DNA of 64,000 nt from contig JAAOMT010000003.1 of the NCBI GenBank assembly GCA_016748015.1, forward strand, positions 915,187-979,186. Direction: 5' to 3'. Position 1 is the first letter of the stretch, and every line of letters begins with the position of its first letter. Position numbers and translations under genes: made by a program. Positions 24,929 to 37,286 of this stretch are shown here, in pieces. The notes under the pieces are model-generated. The model saw only the letters and a list, made by a program, of their open reading frames with translations. It was not told the DNA's origin and did no database searches. This stretch comes from Geosiphon pyriformis. Taxonomy: Eukaryota; Glomeromycota; Glomeromycetes; Archaeosporales; Geosiphonaceae.

Positions 24929-27091
24929 TTCAAAATTTTGCATTTACTTGAGAAAACATTCAAAAAGAATCAATCTATTTTAATATGGGGAAGAAAATGT
25001 TCCCACTTTCGAATTTTATGTATAAAAGTTTTATTCTTTTTATTCATGCGATTTAATTACTTTAATATTTTAAGCAATTGGCAACGCATTTATGAATTGT
25101 CTTTTTTTTCTGAGTCCCAGAACCTAAAGTTAATTAGCCATTCCTTTTTTTAAAGATTTATGCAAAGCCTTGTCAAATGCTCAACATATTTTGTATAATA
25201 AGCTGTTTTACTGGTATGAAGCCATACAGACTTTGATTTTCATTTCAATATTTTAGGTTGTACAAATCCTTAATAATGTCGATTTAGAACGATTTATTTG
25301 CCGAATTTAAGGCATTTTTTGATGTAAATTACCGCTTTTTATTTTATTTTTTTTAGTTAAATTTGAATTTATGAATCAAAATTTTTGAAGGCATATTTTA
25401 TGTGCTTTAGTCATATTTTTGGGACCTCAATTGGGATTCCTGATTATTAGAATTTTTCGAGAAAATATGAAATTGCTAGTAGAAATTTTTATTTTCATTT
25501 CTTCTAATAATTAGTAACTCCAATTTTTTTTAGATGTGTTGGTTTTCGTCAAAAACTTGATCATATTAAACCTGGGTTAGGTCCTGAGCTCGTACTTTGA
25601 CGAGATTATTTTCTTCGACTTAAAAAGAAGTTTAGCAAGCGAAAATTTGGTACAAAAACATTCTGAAATTTCAAGGAATCATATGATCCTCCTTTCATCG
25701 ATTTAAGGATAGAAGTATGTGACTTGACTTGAATAATTACAATCTCTGACTTATTGCTCGAAGAAAAAGAAAACTATTTAAAACTCTAAAAGATTTAAAA
25801 GGAATTCTTTTGTATGATAGGCTTGATTCCAAATTTAGTTTTAAAAAAATGACTTTTTTGAGTTTTAATCATGTCTGAACCTGAAATTATATAAATATAG
25901 TTACTGTTCAAAGAGCCCTTGCCTCAACATCTTTTAACCAAAAACTGTTATTACAACGATATTCAATTAAAGAATTTTAAAAAGGTTAGCTTATTGACTT
26001 TTGGTCAATGATTAAAAACATCATTTTTGAGAAATAGAGCTAATTTTTTTTTTTCAAAAAGCAAATGATATAGAAAATTAATTATTATAGGAATTGTTTG
26101 AAAATAATAAAAAAGGACTCAGATTTGGATTAACATTAAAATAATTAATCGATGGGAGATAAGTTGTTTTATGGCAAAATGTGAATTTAAAAATTTTTTT
26201 AATTTTGAGAAAATTTGATTTCTAAACATTGAAAGGGAGATTTTTTTGGGGGGGGGGGGAAGGGGAAGGGGTAGGGGTAGGGGTTTGGTAAGTTTGATTA
26301 TTTTTTTAGTGATTGGTAAATTTTCTAAAGATTTTTTGTTTAAAAACTTTCGATTTTCACCAAATAAGTCATGGTTTTTTTAAGAATGATTGTTCAATTG
26401 ATTAGTTCAAGAAATCTATAAAAAAAAAAGTAAAAAAAAAAAGGTGAATTTAAGATATTATCAAATCAAATCAATTTCAACTTTGTTCAATTTCTAAATT
26501 TTTTATTTTTTCATCAAAAAAAAAAAAAAAAAAACTTTTTAGCCCACTTTGGCTAATAAGATTGATTTTTATTACAAATGCTAGTATCAAATCTTTACTT
26601 ATGATTCAACCAATCACAAGCTGTACATGTGACTGAATGATACATTAATGGTCTTTAATTTTTTTAAACAAATTCATCACGAATTATCAAATATAATTTT
26701 CTGTAATTTTCAACCTATCTGGTATGGTAAAAACGAACAAGTTTTATTATTATTATTCTAACTGAGAAATCGGTTACTTTGAATAATAATTTATGGAATC
26801 ACCTTCTATTGTACCATCAATCATAATTGTGAGCTCTAAGGCCCAGATCCAAAAAAAAAATACATCTGGAAATTCATCAAAACCTTTTCATTTGTATAAC
26901 TAGTTTAAATTTCCAAACATTTTAATTTTAAGCAAATAAATTTTAATTTCTTTAATTTCTTGATAGTTCTGTAAAATATTTCAAACTAAATTAAGGTAAT
27001 GAGATATTTTTTGGAACAAGCAATCCATTATAAATATTGCAATAATTTATCTACATCGACTTTGATATTTTAAATAATCAAAAAGTTATTT
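24929..27091. other. Intergenic between convergent genes
   Basis: Converging 3' ends: the transcription factor (+) and the Ser/Thr-rich protein (-). AT-rich, no gene. The frame at 24938-25153 lies in the probable 3'UTR. Notable: a G-rich tract at 26248-26288, A18 near 26517-26534, and CTAACTGAGAAATCGG-type unique sequence near 26758. Confidence 0.5.
26248..26288 (+). repeat. G-rich tract with GGGGTA repeats
   Basis: A run of about 12 G is followed by AAGGGGAAGGGGTAGGGGTAGGGG. At least four G4 blocks separated by 2 bases could form a G-quadruplex. It is the only strongly G-skewed stretch in the neighbourhood. Confidence 0.8.
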
Positions 27092-27428
27092 CTAAATAGG
27101 ATTTAGAAACATGCATGCAAAAATAAAAAGATGTATCGACCAAGTTGGCAAGCTAAATCGGGGAGAGCTATCACTAAATAGTATACCAGTTGGGACATTT
27201 GAGGTAGCGCGTGTAGTACTCGTAATTTTGGTAACAATTGTAGATGTTCTAGGTGGTATTATAGTCTCAACTACTGTCACTTGACCATCGGATAAAGTAG
27301 ATGTAACTTTCTCTGTGGTACCTGGTATGATGGTAGTAAATGTTGATGAAATAATTATTAAGGATGTAGAGGATGATTTTGAGGTCGGGGTAGGAGTAGG
27401 GCTAGGGCTAGGGCTAGGGCTATTGTTA

Positions 27429-27486
<58 letters not shown>

Positions 27487-28951
27487 TAGTAGACCGAGGA
27501 GGGTCAGAAGTTTGAGTGTTCCGAGTTGTTGGTGATGGTTGAGGAGGTGTTGTAGAGGTTGATGTTGGTGATGGGGATTCTTGTGAAGTTTGTGTTGCTT
27601 TACTAGTAGATCCTTGAGATGAAGAATTAGTTTTGGTTTCGGAAGATGATTTTGTTTGAGTATTTGAATTAGAATCCGTTGGCTTACTAATTGAAGATGA
27701 AGATGTGGATGTAGATTTAGATGTAGATGTTGCTGCCGTCGTTGAATTACTAGTATTGGTTTGAGATGTTTTTGAAGTAACATTGGTTGATGATGTTGAT
27801 GTTGTTGATGAGTTTTGTTCGGATACACTTGTTGGAGAATCAGATGATTGAACAAAAGATTTTGATTGAGTTTTAGTCGCAGTGGATTTTGATAGAGTTT
27901 GGTCAAGTGTATTAGATGATAATGATGATTGTTTTGTGTTTCCATCACTATTTTTATGAGAATCAGGAGACAGAGAAGGCAAGGTTAAGTTTGGAGACGA
28001 CGGAAATTTGTTGTTAAGGCCATTGTTGTAGGTTATAGGTAAAGGTTGAGTTGTTGAGATAAGAACGTCAGATTTGATGGGCGCATTCGGAGGAACGATT
28101 AAAAGTCGAGGAATAATTTCAAGGCTAAAGTTAGTTTTCATTGTGGGAAAAAGGACAAATACAATAAAAATTCAGATATTTTTCAATATAACCAAAATTA
28201 TCCTTGGATATTTAGGGTTAAGTTCTTTTGATTTTTACTCACACAATGAAGACCAAAATTTCAAGAAAGGGTTAACAGGTTGTAATATTGAAAAGACAAA
28301 GAGGTTGGCAATGCAAAACATATGGACGGATGGATGGGTGGGTGGGTGGGTGGATGGATGGATGGATGGATAGATGGATGGGTAGTTGTGGAGAATTGAT
28401 TCAAGTTTGGTGGAAAATGGAAAAAAATGGATAAGATTTTTGGTGGTTTTTTTTTTTTTTTCGGGACGATAAACTATGTTGGAAAACTTACATGTCAAAA
28501 ATATACCATAGATGTTGAAAAGATGATAGTTTAGGCAAAGATTTAAAGTAGGTGGTAGGAAATTTTGGGTTTTTGAGTTGAATTTTCATGGTGGTGTTGG
28601 GTTAATGATTGTATCGTCCAATAGAAAAAGGAGCAAAACCAAGAAGAACCAAAATATATAAGAATTACACCAATACAAAATTATCCTCACTGACTCACTC
28701 ACTCACTCACTCACTCACTCACTCATCCCTGCATTCCCTATGTACCATTCTTCCCTTCGAATGGTCACATTTTTTAGCAATACTTACGTTCCGGTAGTTT
28801 TATTATCTGCTCGTTTTTCTAGAAGCAATAAACTTTCTTCCATAATATTTTCTTTGATTGGGGATCCAATTACCGTAATAGCTGAAAAAAAGAGTAAAAC
28901 AACTACCAAGATTTGAGAAATTTTTAGAGTTTTGGAAAGTCTGGCTTTCAT
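27092..28951 (-). CDS. Secreted Ser/Thr-rich, probably GPI-anchored wall protein
   Basis: Two exons in phase (398 aa): 28951-28788 and 28124-27092; GTAAGT donor, acceptor AACTTTAG, intron of 663 bp. Exon 1 encodes a basic start and hydrophobic signal peptide ([17 protein letters not shown]), then LLLEKR followed by AD, a Kex2-type dibasic site. The body is a mucin-like Ser/Thr/Gln/Asn stretch with few other residues (about residues 100-250), an about 22-residue poly-Asn run coded by an (AAT)n-type microsatellite (27421-27486), a Ser/Pro/Thr-Pro repeat, then a beta-rich [15 protein letters not shown] / [10 protein letters not shown] segment. The C-terminus is a hydrophobic tail ([11 protein letters not shown]) typical of a GPI-attachment signal. 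Heavy O-glycosylation and cell-wall or membrane location are inferred. No enzymatic domain is seen. The in-frame ATG at 28141 lies within the proposed intron. Confidence 0.7.
27398..27486. repeat. Coding microsatellite (poly-Asn and Ser-Pro repeat)
   Basis: Plus-strand GGGCTA-type hexamer repeats (27398-27420) encode Ser-Pro on the minus strand, and the (ATT)n array (27421-27486) encodes Asn. The array is long enough to be length-polymorphic. Confidence 0.85.
28320..28384. repeat. GGAT tetranucleotide array in the intron
   Basis: Tandem GGAT/GGGT units within the single intron of the Ser/Thr-rich gene (28125-28787). Confidence 0.85.
28688..28725. repeat. CTCA tetranucleotide array in the same intron
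   Basis: About nine tandem CTCA units (with ACTC phase), about 60 bp inside the donor site of the same intron. Confidence 0.85.
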
Positions 28952-29588
28952 TTTGATAGTTTTTTAATTATTTGTTATACTTGATTTTTGTAATGGTTTT
29001 TTCTTATTTTTAAAAAATTCAACTTTAAAAATTTTTTACTTTTTAAACCTCGAATATTGGAAAAAGTGATAAAATTATTTTTTTGAAGATTACCAAAAGC
29101 GGGGTTTGCTTTAAAGAGAAAATGCGACATTTATAGATGATATAATGTACATATAATTGACAAACAATTCTTTCTCCTGTTCACGTTATTACGGCACGCC
29201 CCATGCATCTCTAAAAATACAATTATTCATTACATGATCTGGTACACAAAGGGGGTATGGGACATATTTTCGTGTATTTTGATACGAGAAAGAAATTCTT
29301 GAAAGAAAGGGTTATTCCAATCAAACAATCATCGGGTCCAGTTTTATGTGAGATCATAATGTTGCGTGACATTGTTAAGATTCTTCGGAACATAATCGAA
29401 TTTCAGCCGAAAGGGTTATTAGTTTGAGAAACTTTAGAATTTTTGTTGATCACTAATATGAGGCAAGAATTTTTTAAAATGATTTTTACTCTTTTTGATT
29501 ATTTTTTAGGAGCTTAATCAGATCAGTAAGGTATACTATTTTTAAATTTTTAAATTGAGATTGAAATTTTTAATATTATTAATATTAA

Positions 29589-29630
<42 letters not shown>

Positions 29631-30292
29631 ATTTTATTCTTTGTATGAACCCTGATCTTAAAAGAATTTTTTTTTTTTTTAGAAAAAGATTTTCAGGAGC
29701 TGGCTCTTTCCGAGAAAAATTTTAATATGTGTTGAAATTGAGCCTTATGAACGAAAAATATGATATTTAGTAAAGGTAGACTGGATGAAAAATAATTTTC
29801 TTTCGTTTCAAAAATTAAATACCATGCATTTGAAACGTGGTTTAATGAAGCATGCACTTCCTTAATGATTGATCAGCAGACCTGTATTCACCATCTTTTA
29901 GCCACAAGAAAATCAATTTACCGTTCCCAGTAATTTGTGACATTCCTTTGTAAGTTTTTTTGTTTAGATATTACCTAAAATTATTTTTGTCCTTGTGTTT
30001 AAAAAGCATAATTTTTAAGTATGTAATTGGAAGAAAATTAAAAATTTTTGCCGCGCGAAATTTTCAGTTTCTCTTGAGAGTTTAATCATAATCATAATCA
30101 TCATAATCATCATCATCATCAGATTCAAATTGACAGATTATCTAACGATAAATAGATTAAGAAAGCAAAATTTAAAATTTGAATAGAGAAACTTTAAACC
30201 TTAAAAAGGACAATAGTTTGTATTCATGAAAAAAGTCTCATTTCTTTAAAACGCCAAAAAAAAAAAAAAAAAACTTGAATATTATTTTGTTT
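28952..30292. other. Intergenic up to the assembly gap
   Basis: Probable promoter of the Ser/Thr-rich gene (28952-29200), then AT-rich sequence with an (ATT)n array at 29590-29628, TAATCA repeats near 30086-30118, and A18 just before the gap. No gene seen. Confidence 0.45.
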
Positions 30293-30524
30293 NNNNNNNN
30301 NNNNNNNNNNNNNNNNNNNNNNNNNNNNNNNNNNNNNNNNNNNNNNNNNNNNNNNNNNNNNNNNNNNNNNNNNNNNNNNNNNNNNNNNNNNNNNNNNNNN
30401 NNNNNNNNNNNNNNNNNNNNNNNNNNNNNNNNNNNNNNNNNNNNNNNNNNNNNNNNNNNNNNNNNNNNNNNNNNNNNNNNNNNNNNNNNNNNNNNNNNNN
30501 NNNNNNNNNNNNNNNNNNNNNNNN
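30293..30524. other. Assembly gap (run of N)
   Basis: 232 undetermined bases, flanked by poly-A on both sides (about 30257-30273 and 30542-30568), which probably broke the assembly. Confidence 0.99.
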
Positions 30525-30537
30525 ATTAAAAAAAATT

Positions 30538-30570
<33 letters not shown>

Positions 30571-31428
30571 GTAAATTTTACCTAGTTGTATTAGTTAAAA
30601 ATACATAAAATAAATATTTCGTATTATTTTCAAAATAATTTGGGTAGCTACTTTACCTATTGGAAGTACAATGCAAATTAAATGACTAGTTAACATTTTT
30701 TTTACTTTCAATTAAAGACAATAATATTTGATTCGAAATTTAGTGTTAATAATTTTTGGGATAGATTTATGAATTAAAAAAGAATATGTTTATAAATGTG
30801 AAAGTTTACAAATAGATATTTGATTACTCTTATTTGCCCCATACTATCATGATTGATTTATAATGTATTTTACACACACACACCCGTTTACGATAAATAT
30901 AAATAAAAATAAAATTATTATTATTTTTTTTTTGCCGATATATATTATTCATTATACCGTATTTATGAGTGTTTACTCCACGATCTGTGAATCAGATTGA
31001 CGAAAAAAAGACGGTTGATGAAGATCTGATATATGCAAAAGAATTTCCACTATCCGAAGGAATTTAGGAGATATGACAACAATTTCAAACACGTGTTCAA
31101 TTAGAAATCAAAAAAATTTCCTTTTTTACAAATTTACAGAAGAAAAAAATATATTGGGAAGCGGGGGATTGACAGAAAATAGAGGAAATTTTAAAGTTTC
31201 ATTTCCAATCAGTGATCCACAAATAGCCAATTCTATAAAGCGTGCAAAATTTCAATTGTTCATACACAGTTTTGGGATCGTATCAATACTAATTTAAGTT
31301 AGGAAACATCTGCTCTTCCTAAAATTTCCTGGTAAATATTTGATTTGTTTTTACAAATTTTTAGTTTGACAAAATTTTACTCATCGAAATATTATTCGCA
31401 TTGATATTCAATCAAAAAAAAATTATTA

Positions 31429-31431
<3 letters not shown>

Positions 31432-31477
<46 letters not shown>

Positions 31478-31498
31478 TTTTTTTTTTTTTTTTTTTTT
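31432..31498. repeat. Long poly-T with one AAA interruption
   Basis: T37 then AAA then T27. The assembly length is uncertain. Confidence 0.9.
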
Positions 31499-32597
31499 GA
31501 AATCTGTCAAAACGAACATTGTTTGCATGTTAACAAAATATTATCTTTTGTGACCATTTTTTCAGAGCTGTTATCAATTGTTTTTAGATTTGGGAAAGAG
31601 GGAGAAACGGTTTTTCCAAATGTAAAAAGGAGCAATGGTTTGAATTTAGAAAAAGAAATGTTTTGATCTTTATCTTTATCTTTGATTTCAGTTTTGGCAA
31701 AATATTTGATTTCTTTCTGGTTAATTTTTTACTTGAAAAAGAGATTTAAAAGAATTTATAAATTATTTGAGATCTTCAATAAGGGGGTTTCACTTTCAAA
31801 TTTTTTCTTTTTGGTCTACAATCTGGTTTTTTTTTTTTAGAATTATCATCAAAAGAACTTTTGGAAACCCTTTTTATGGTTAATAGAGTCTAATCGGAAA
31901 ACTTTTTTTGTCGATATTTGTGTTTTATTCGATGTTTAGGCTAGATATTGACAGAATTATGCAGAGTTTTCCCCTCCCTGACCCAATTAATTTTTCCGAC
32001 AAGATTGATTCGTAAATGATAGGAAGAAACTTTATTTTTTATTTTCTTTTCTTTTCTTTTTATATTGTTAACTCTTTAAATTCAAATAAAATTATGTTAC
32101 AAATAGATTTTTTTTTTTGTAAATTTTCAAATATTTATCCTTTATTTTTTTTTGATTTTATTTTCATTCCATTGAAAAATTTGGATTTTAAAAATTTATG
32201 ACTCATTATAATGATGATGAAAAAAAAAAAAAATAATAAAAAAATTTTTGATTTTATTGCGGAATTAATCAGAAATCATGAGAATATTCTTAACTGAAAC
32301 CTGATTTGTTGATCACATCCTTAACATCATCCCAACATTAAAAAATATTGATTATCATTTTAATCATTCAAAAATACCATATTTGATTGTTTTCACGGAA
32401 TCATAACATTTCAGAGTTTTTTTTGTCTTAGAATCACACGGCAATGGGGAACATATTTAGAAAAAAGTAACATTGTTTAACAAAATAATAATGTAGATTT
32501 TTTATATGTTTTTTTCATTAGAGATTGTGAGAGTTTGAAAAAGCAAGTAATTAACTCACTAACTAAATAATTAAATAAAATAACTAACTAAATAAAT

Positions 32598-32604
32598 AAA
32601 TAAT

Positions 32605-32650
<46 letters not shown>

Positions 32651-32652
32651 CT

Positions 32653-32690
<38 letters not shown>
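32598..32690. repeat. AACT tetranucleotide array
   Basis: More than 20 tandem AACT units with one degenerate unit (CTAACTACTTAACT). Non-coding. Confidence 0.9.
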
Positions 32691-32691
<1 letters not shown>

Positions 32692-33072
32692 TTAACTTAT
32701 TAGATTGTTTTAAATCGTAAACTCAATTCGGAATAACACATATCTTTCATAATTATGAAAATCTAAACCTTGGATATCAGATTTTTTTTGAGCGGGGTAT
32801 CATAATTATAATTTCCTAAACTGGGTTCAATCTACATCAAAATTTTCTTCATATACTTTGTTCATTCGGTAAATTCGGTTTGGATTGTGGTTTTTTTCCT
32901 TGGTCGATCTTAAAAGACCATATTCAACATTATATTATACATATGTGAATCATTTGGATATCTAGGAATAGAAGTTCACCTTCCCTATTTGACCCCTGGC
33001 ACTTTTTATTTTAGCCTTTTGAAAATTTCTTAAAGTTATAAATAAAAAATAGTCCCATTAATCCCGAGAAAT

Positions 33073-33635
33073 ATGTTTACTCCTGGTATAGAACCATTAT
33101 TATTACTACAACCAACATCATCATCATCATCATCATCATCACCACCACCACCACTACCACCACCACTACCACTACCATTACCATTACCACTACCATCAAC
33201 ACTATTACCACCACTACCATCAACATTATTACCACCAACACCACGAGTAAACAATATAACTTCTCGTCAAATTCAAATTATTAATCAACAAATGCAAATG
33301 CCAAGGGTTAATATTATTCCAGATATCCGATATTATAGGCTTCAAAATAGTTTTGAGATCCGTTCAGACTATATGGTGCCTGGAACAATAACTAGGATCA
33401 CATACTGCGTAAGTTTTTTTTTAAAGTTTTTTTTAGAGAAAGTACAATTTTTTTTTTTTATTTATTTATTTATGATTTGAACAAAAGATTAAAAATATTT
33501 TCTTTCATTTCATTCTATTCTTTAGCCATAAAAAACCAACAATAATAATATTAAGATATATAGTTCGATTTCGGAAAAAAATTCAACACAATACATGAAA
33601 TTATGATTCTTTTCACATTAATGAAAAAAAAAATG

Positions 33636-33681
<46 letters not shown>

Positions 33682-33958
33682 TTCTCATATGCTTTCAAAA
33701 ATTTAGATAAAAAATTTAGATTACCTTATTCTGCGCAGAATAAAAAATTTTAGAACATTCGTAAAAAAGTGTTGTACCCAATTTGAAAATTTTTTTCGTT
33801 CCAATCGATTTTGTTTCTACCCTCGTTGTTGGTAGTACTAGATTTTTCCATTTTTCCATTTCTTCATTTCCGTCTTTTCGCTCATATAATCTATTCTTCT
33901 CGAATTTTCGATTCGCTCTTATTTAATATTTCAGATCACGTTCTCCAAGATGTTTTAG
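33073..33958 (+). CDS. Doubtful Ser/Pro/Leu-rich hypothetical protein
   Basis: An ATG at 33073 opens a 112-codon exon ending at a good donor (TGC|GTAAGT at 33409). The first 55 codons are TCA/CCA/CTA microsatellite (Ser run, then Pro-Leu repeats). The last 50 codons are non-repetitive and protein-like (RVNIIPDIRYYRLQNSFEIR, then MVPGTITRITYC). A phase-0 acceptor at 33934 (ATTTCAG) would add only seven codons before TAG at 33956-33958; other second exons are possible. No family recognised. The reverse strand also has an open frame over the repeat (Gly/Asp-rich), which is why this stays low. Confidence 0.35.
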
Positions 33959-34024
33959 CGATTACACAACTTTTATTTAAAAATTATCTCTTCTTTATAT
34001 AAGCTTAAGAAAATAAGTGTTTTA

Positions 34025-34059
<35 letters not shown>

Positions 34060-35116
34060 TGCCATGTTTGTAATGTCACATTATTATGATTGGTTTTCAA
34101 ACAAAGAATTCTACTATTTCTGATTGATCGTGCAATTAAAATATAACAAGGATTTGAAATATGAATTGTTTTCAATTCCAAAGACTCTTTTGATAATTTA
34201 TTAATTATTTTTTACTAAAAAATTTTTAAATTTTTATTCAAAAAAAAAAAAATGAAAAGTTTTTCATAAATATTATTATTTAAATTTTAACTGATTTCAA
34301 GCAATATACAAAAATAAAAGATAAAAATATATGTGTCTTTTAATTTGTAATTTTATATAATTTAAAATTAATTTTTAAACTTTTTAACTTGAAAAATAAA
34401 ATAAATCAATTTTTTTTTTTTGATTGATTAATTGTTTTTTTGTTTTTTTGTTTTTTTGTTTAATTGTTTTTTTGTTTTTTTGTTCGTTTGTTTGTTCATG
34501 GTTCAAATCAATTAAAATTTTTTCAAATTTAGTAGTATGTAATAAAAATTATTTTTAAAATAATAATAATTAAATAAAATTTTTTTTTGATTTTTTTTTC
34601 TTTTTCAATTAAGTAAAAAATTTATAACTTTAGAAAAAAAAAATTTTTACCAAATTTTGACTGTTCATTTTTTTTTTAATTGAAAAAATTTTGATAATAT
34701 ATATATATCTATATCTATATCTAAACCATATTATTATTATTATTATTTTTATCTTATGTCTTAAAAATAAATTTGTAATAATATATAATAACAAATATAA
34801 GCAAAAAAAAAAAAAGAAATCAATTATATAGAACAATCAATTAGAAAATATAATAAAACCTTTTTGTTTTGGATTTCAAAGCAAAAAATATAAAAATAAA
34901 AATAAATGTTTCATTGAATGTTACACCTTTTTACCTAAAATTGTTAATGATTAAAAAAAACAACAAAGGCTTAGATCAATCGAACACGAACTTTGCATGT
35001 AACGAAGCACAAAAGAAATTTGTCTCCTATTAAAAACAATCCAAGTGATCAATTATTTCTTTTATTTAATATTTTTTGTTTCACTCTTTTACTATTTCTC
35101 CAAATAAATTTTAAAA
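33480..35116. other. Intergenic (overlaps the proposed intron of the doubtful gene)
   Basis: Low-complexity: A-runs at 33624-33679, (AT)n at 34026-34060, GTTTTTTT units at 34433-34496, and a TATC/TATA stretch near 34698-34720. No confident gene; the hydrophobic frame at 33811-34002 is T-rich and probably compositional. Confidence 0.45.
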
Positions 35117-36326
35117 ATGAAAAAAATAATGATTAATATTAAGACAAGAAAGTTGAGACGAAACTTCAAGATGATATATTTCTCCAAACTACAAGGAGTC
35201 TTTGTTTCCATTGTATTATTTGTTTCTTATTTAAAGAATGTTTCGGCAATACCTGAAATTGGGAAGCAACTCGAGAAGTGAGTCAAGATTAAAGATTGAA
35301 AATTAAAAAATTTTATGCCAATTACTAAATAATTAATTATTTCTTTAAAGTACATGGCCATACAAGGAAAACCGACTAAATTTGATCAAAAGAGTAGTAA
35401 GCTCTACTTCAGATACAACAACAACAACAACAACAACGACAACGACAACGACAACAACAACAACAACAGCAACAGCAACAGTAACAGCAACATCAAAACC
35501 ATTGGTAAACGTTAATCTCATAAAAATACTTTGTTAAATATGATTCCAAATAATAAAAAACAAATCTCTTCGTTTCTCCTGCCACTCCATATTAATAGCC
35601 AGGGTCGACACAAACTCCAGCAGTGTTGCCACCACCTCAATCAGGACAACAACAACCACAACAAACATTCCCAAATCAAAATACTGGAAACGTAAACAGA
35701 CTACCGCCCTCGGCAATTGTTCCCACCTTAAATACTCAAAAAACTGTTACCACAACTCAAATGCCAGTAAATATAAACACATTGATTCCTACTGTGATAT
35801 CGAATTCTCCACCAGCAGATCCTAATATAATGTAAGTATGAACGAAATTTTTCAAATCTCCCAATTTTGATGGTTTAAATAACAAACTTTATTTATTATT
35901 GATTGAAAATTTAGACCATCAAAAAATGAATATACAACTGTTTACACTTCAGGATACATTTCTACAGGTAATCCTCTTATATATTCTTTTTCGCTCTCTT
36001 TACAAAAAGAAAATAATTTTAATTTTCAATCATCACATTATACACAATTCGTAAATTCTGCAACTTATATAAAACCTATCTCAGTTACAGATATTCCATC
36101 AAATAATCCCAATACTATTACTAAAACCATTTCTTCAGGTGATTATAATACAAATAATGAGACTATAAATACTGAAGGGGTAAAACCTTCTTTTGGTCCA
36201 GGCACATTGGAAAAATCAGATGGTCATTCATTAAGGAGGAATTATTTGCTCATATATACAGTATATGAAGGGCTTTTTATTATAAGTTATGGATTATGGC
36301 TAAGTTTTAATCAGGCATTCACATAA
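35117..36326 (+). CDS. Secreted Thr/Pro/Asn-rich, probably GPI-anchored surface protein
   Basis: Four exons in phase (319 aa): 35117-35277, 35351-35504, 35599-35831, 35915-36326. A basic N-terminus is followed by a hydrophobic segment ending NVSA, a likely signal peptide; the second Met (codon 19) gives a more standard signal length. Then comes LNLIKR, a Kex2-like dibasic site, and immediately a poly-Thr run coded by ACA/ACG repeats, Ala-Thr repeats, and a Gln/Pro-rich stretch (PPPQSGQQQPQQTFPNQN). The rest is Ser/Asn/Thr-rich with a hydrophobic C-terminus (LLIYTVYEGLFIISYG) and few residues after it, consistent with a GPI signal or single TM. Architecture parallels the 27092-28951 gene 7 kb away (signal, KR, Ser/Thr body, hydrophobic end), though sequence similarity is only compositional. 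Cell-wall or surface role inferred. Confidence 0.7.
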
Positions 36327-37252
36327 AAAGGGAATATCCACTGCTGAATGTAAATATTAATTTATCATTATGAGAATTATTTTTAATCTTGAAAATTTTA
36401 ATTTTTAAAACTAATTTCAAACATCAACTTTTTAATTAGCTTTCAAAATAGATTAATAAATTTTTAGGGAAATTTTGAAATAATAAAAATTTTCTTTTTA
36501 TTGTTTTTAATTTTATTACTTAAAAAGGTGTATTAAAATTCGTAATCAAACATGAAGAATATAAAATTTCATTTTCCAAAAGTAATTCCTGTATGTTAAT
36601 TATTTCCAAACTCATTTTTTCGGTAAAACTTTTTCTATAAAGTTAATTGTAAATTTAGCCTCAACTAAAATTTTAAATGATTATTTGAAAAGCACATTTT
36701 CTTGTGAAGTTTTACTTGGCCAAAATTTTTTGTCAAACTGAGCTGTGAATACATTGATTTTGAGAGAGTAAAAGAAGTTGGTTTAACAGTTCTATACATT
36801 AAAAATATGTTTCCATAATCTTTTTTGTTTTTCTGTTTTGACATTCAAGAATATTTTTATTTTAGTCTCTAGCCTTATATGTAATTTGTTTAAGATTATT
36901 AATTATTAATTATTATTTATATTAATTTAAGACGTGGTTTTTTTTTGTCCTTTCAAACGCTACTAGTTAAAGATGATTATTCACATATTCTATTTCAACC
37001 CTGAATTTTTCTGCATCACACAATATAAATATAAATATAAATATAAATATAAATGTAAATGTAAATGTATCTTGAATTTATGCAGCCCAAAAAAGCGAAC
37101 AAATTTTAAACATAAAAATTTTATTGGCTTTTTCTTAATTTACATTGCCTTTCTTTTAATTAATTTTGAAAATTTCATAAATCAAAGGGGAATTTTCTAT
37201 TTTCTTTTTTTGTTCAAATGCTTGATAAGTATAAATTTTTTTTCCGTCCTTG

Positions 37253-37286
<34 letters not shown>

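Larger units (their letters stand above)
30525..33072. other. Intergenic, AT- and T-rich
   Basis: No confident gene. The 74-codon frame at 31073-31297 and an overlapping frame in the same interval both look partly protein-like, but neither has a motif. Repeats: T-runs at 31432-31498, AACT array at 32598-32690. Confidence 0.4.

Noticed and set aside
27315-27948. Long open frames on both strands over the Ser/Thr-rich gene
   Set aside because: Repeat-driven shadows (poly-Leu, poly-Ile, His/Leu-rich) of the real coding frame.
28320-28725. Possible CRISPR-like repeats
   Set aside because: Simple tetranucleotide microsatellites without spacers; the organism is a eukaryote.
33036-33254. Minus-strand Gly/Asp-rich ORF
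   Set aside because: Reverse reading of the TCA/CCA microsatellite; the plus strand has non-repetitive codons and a good donor downstream.
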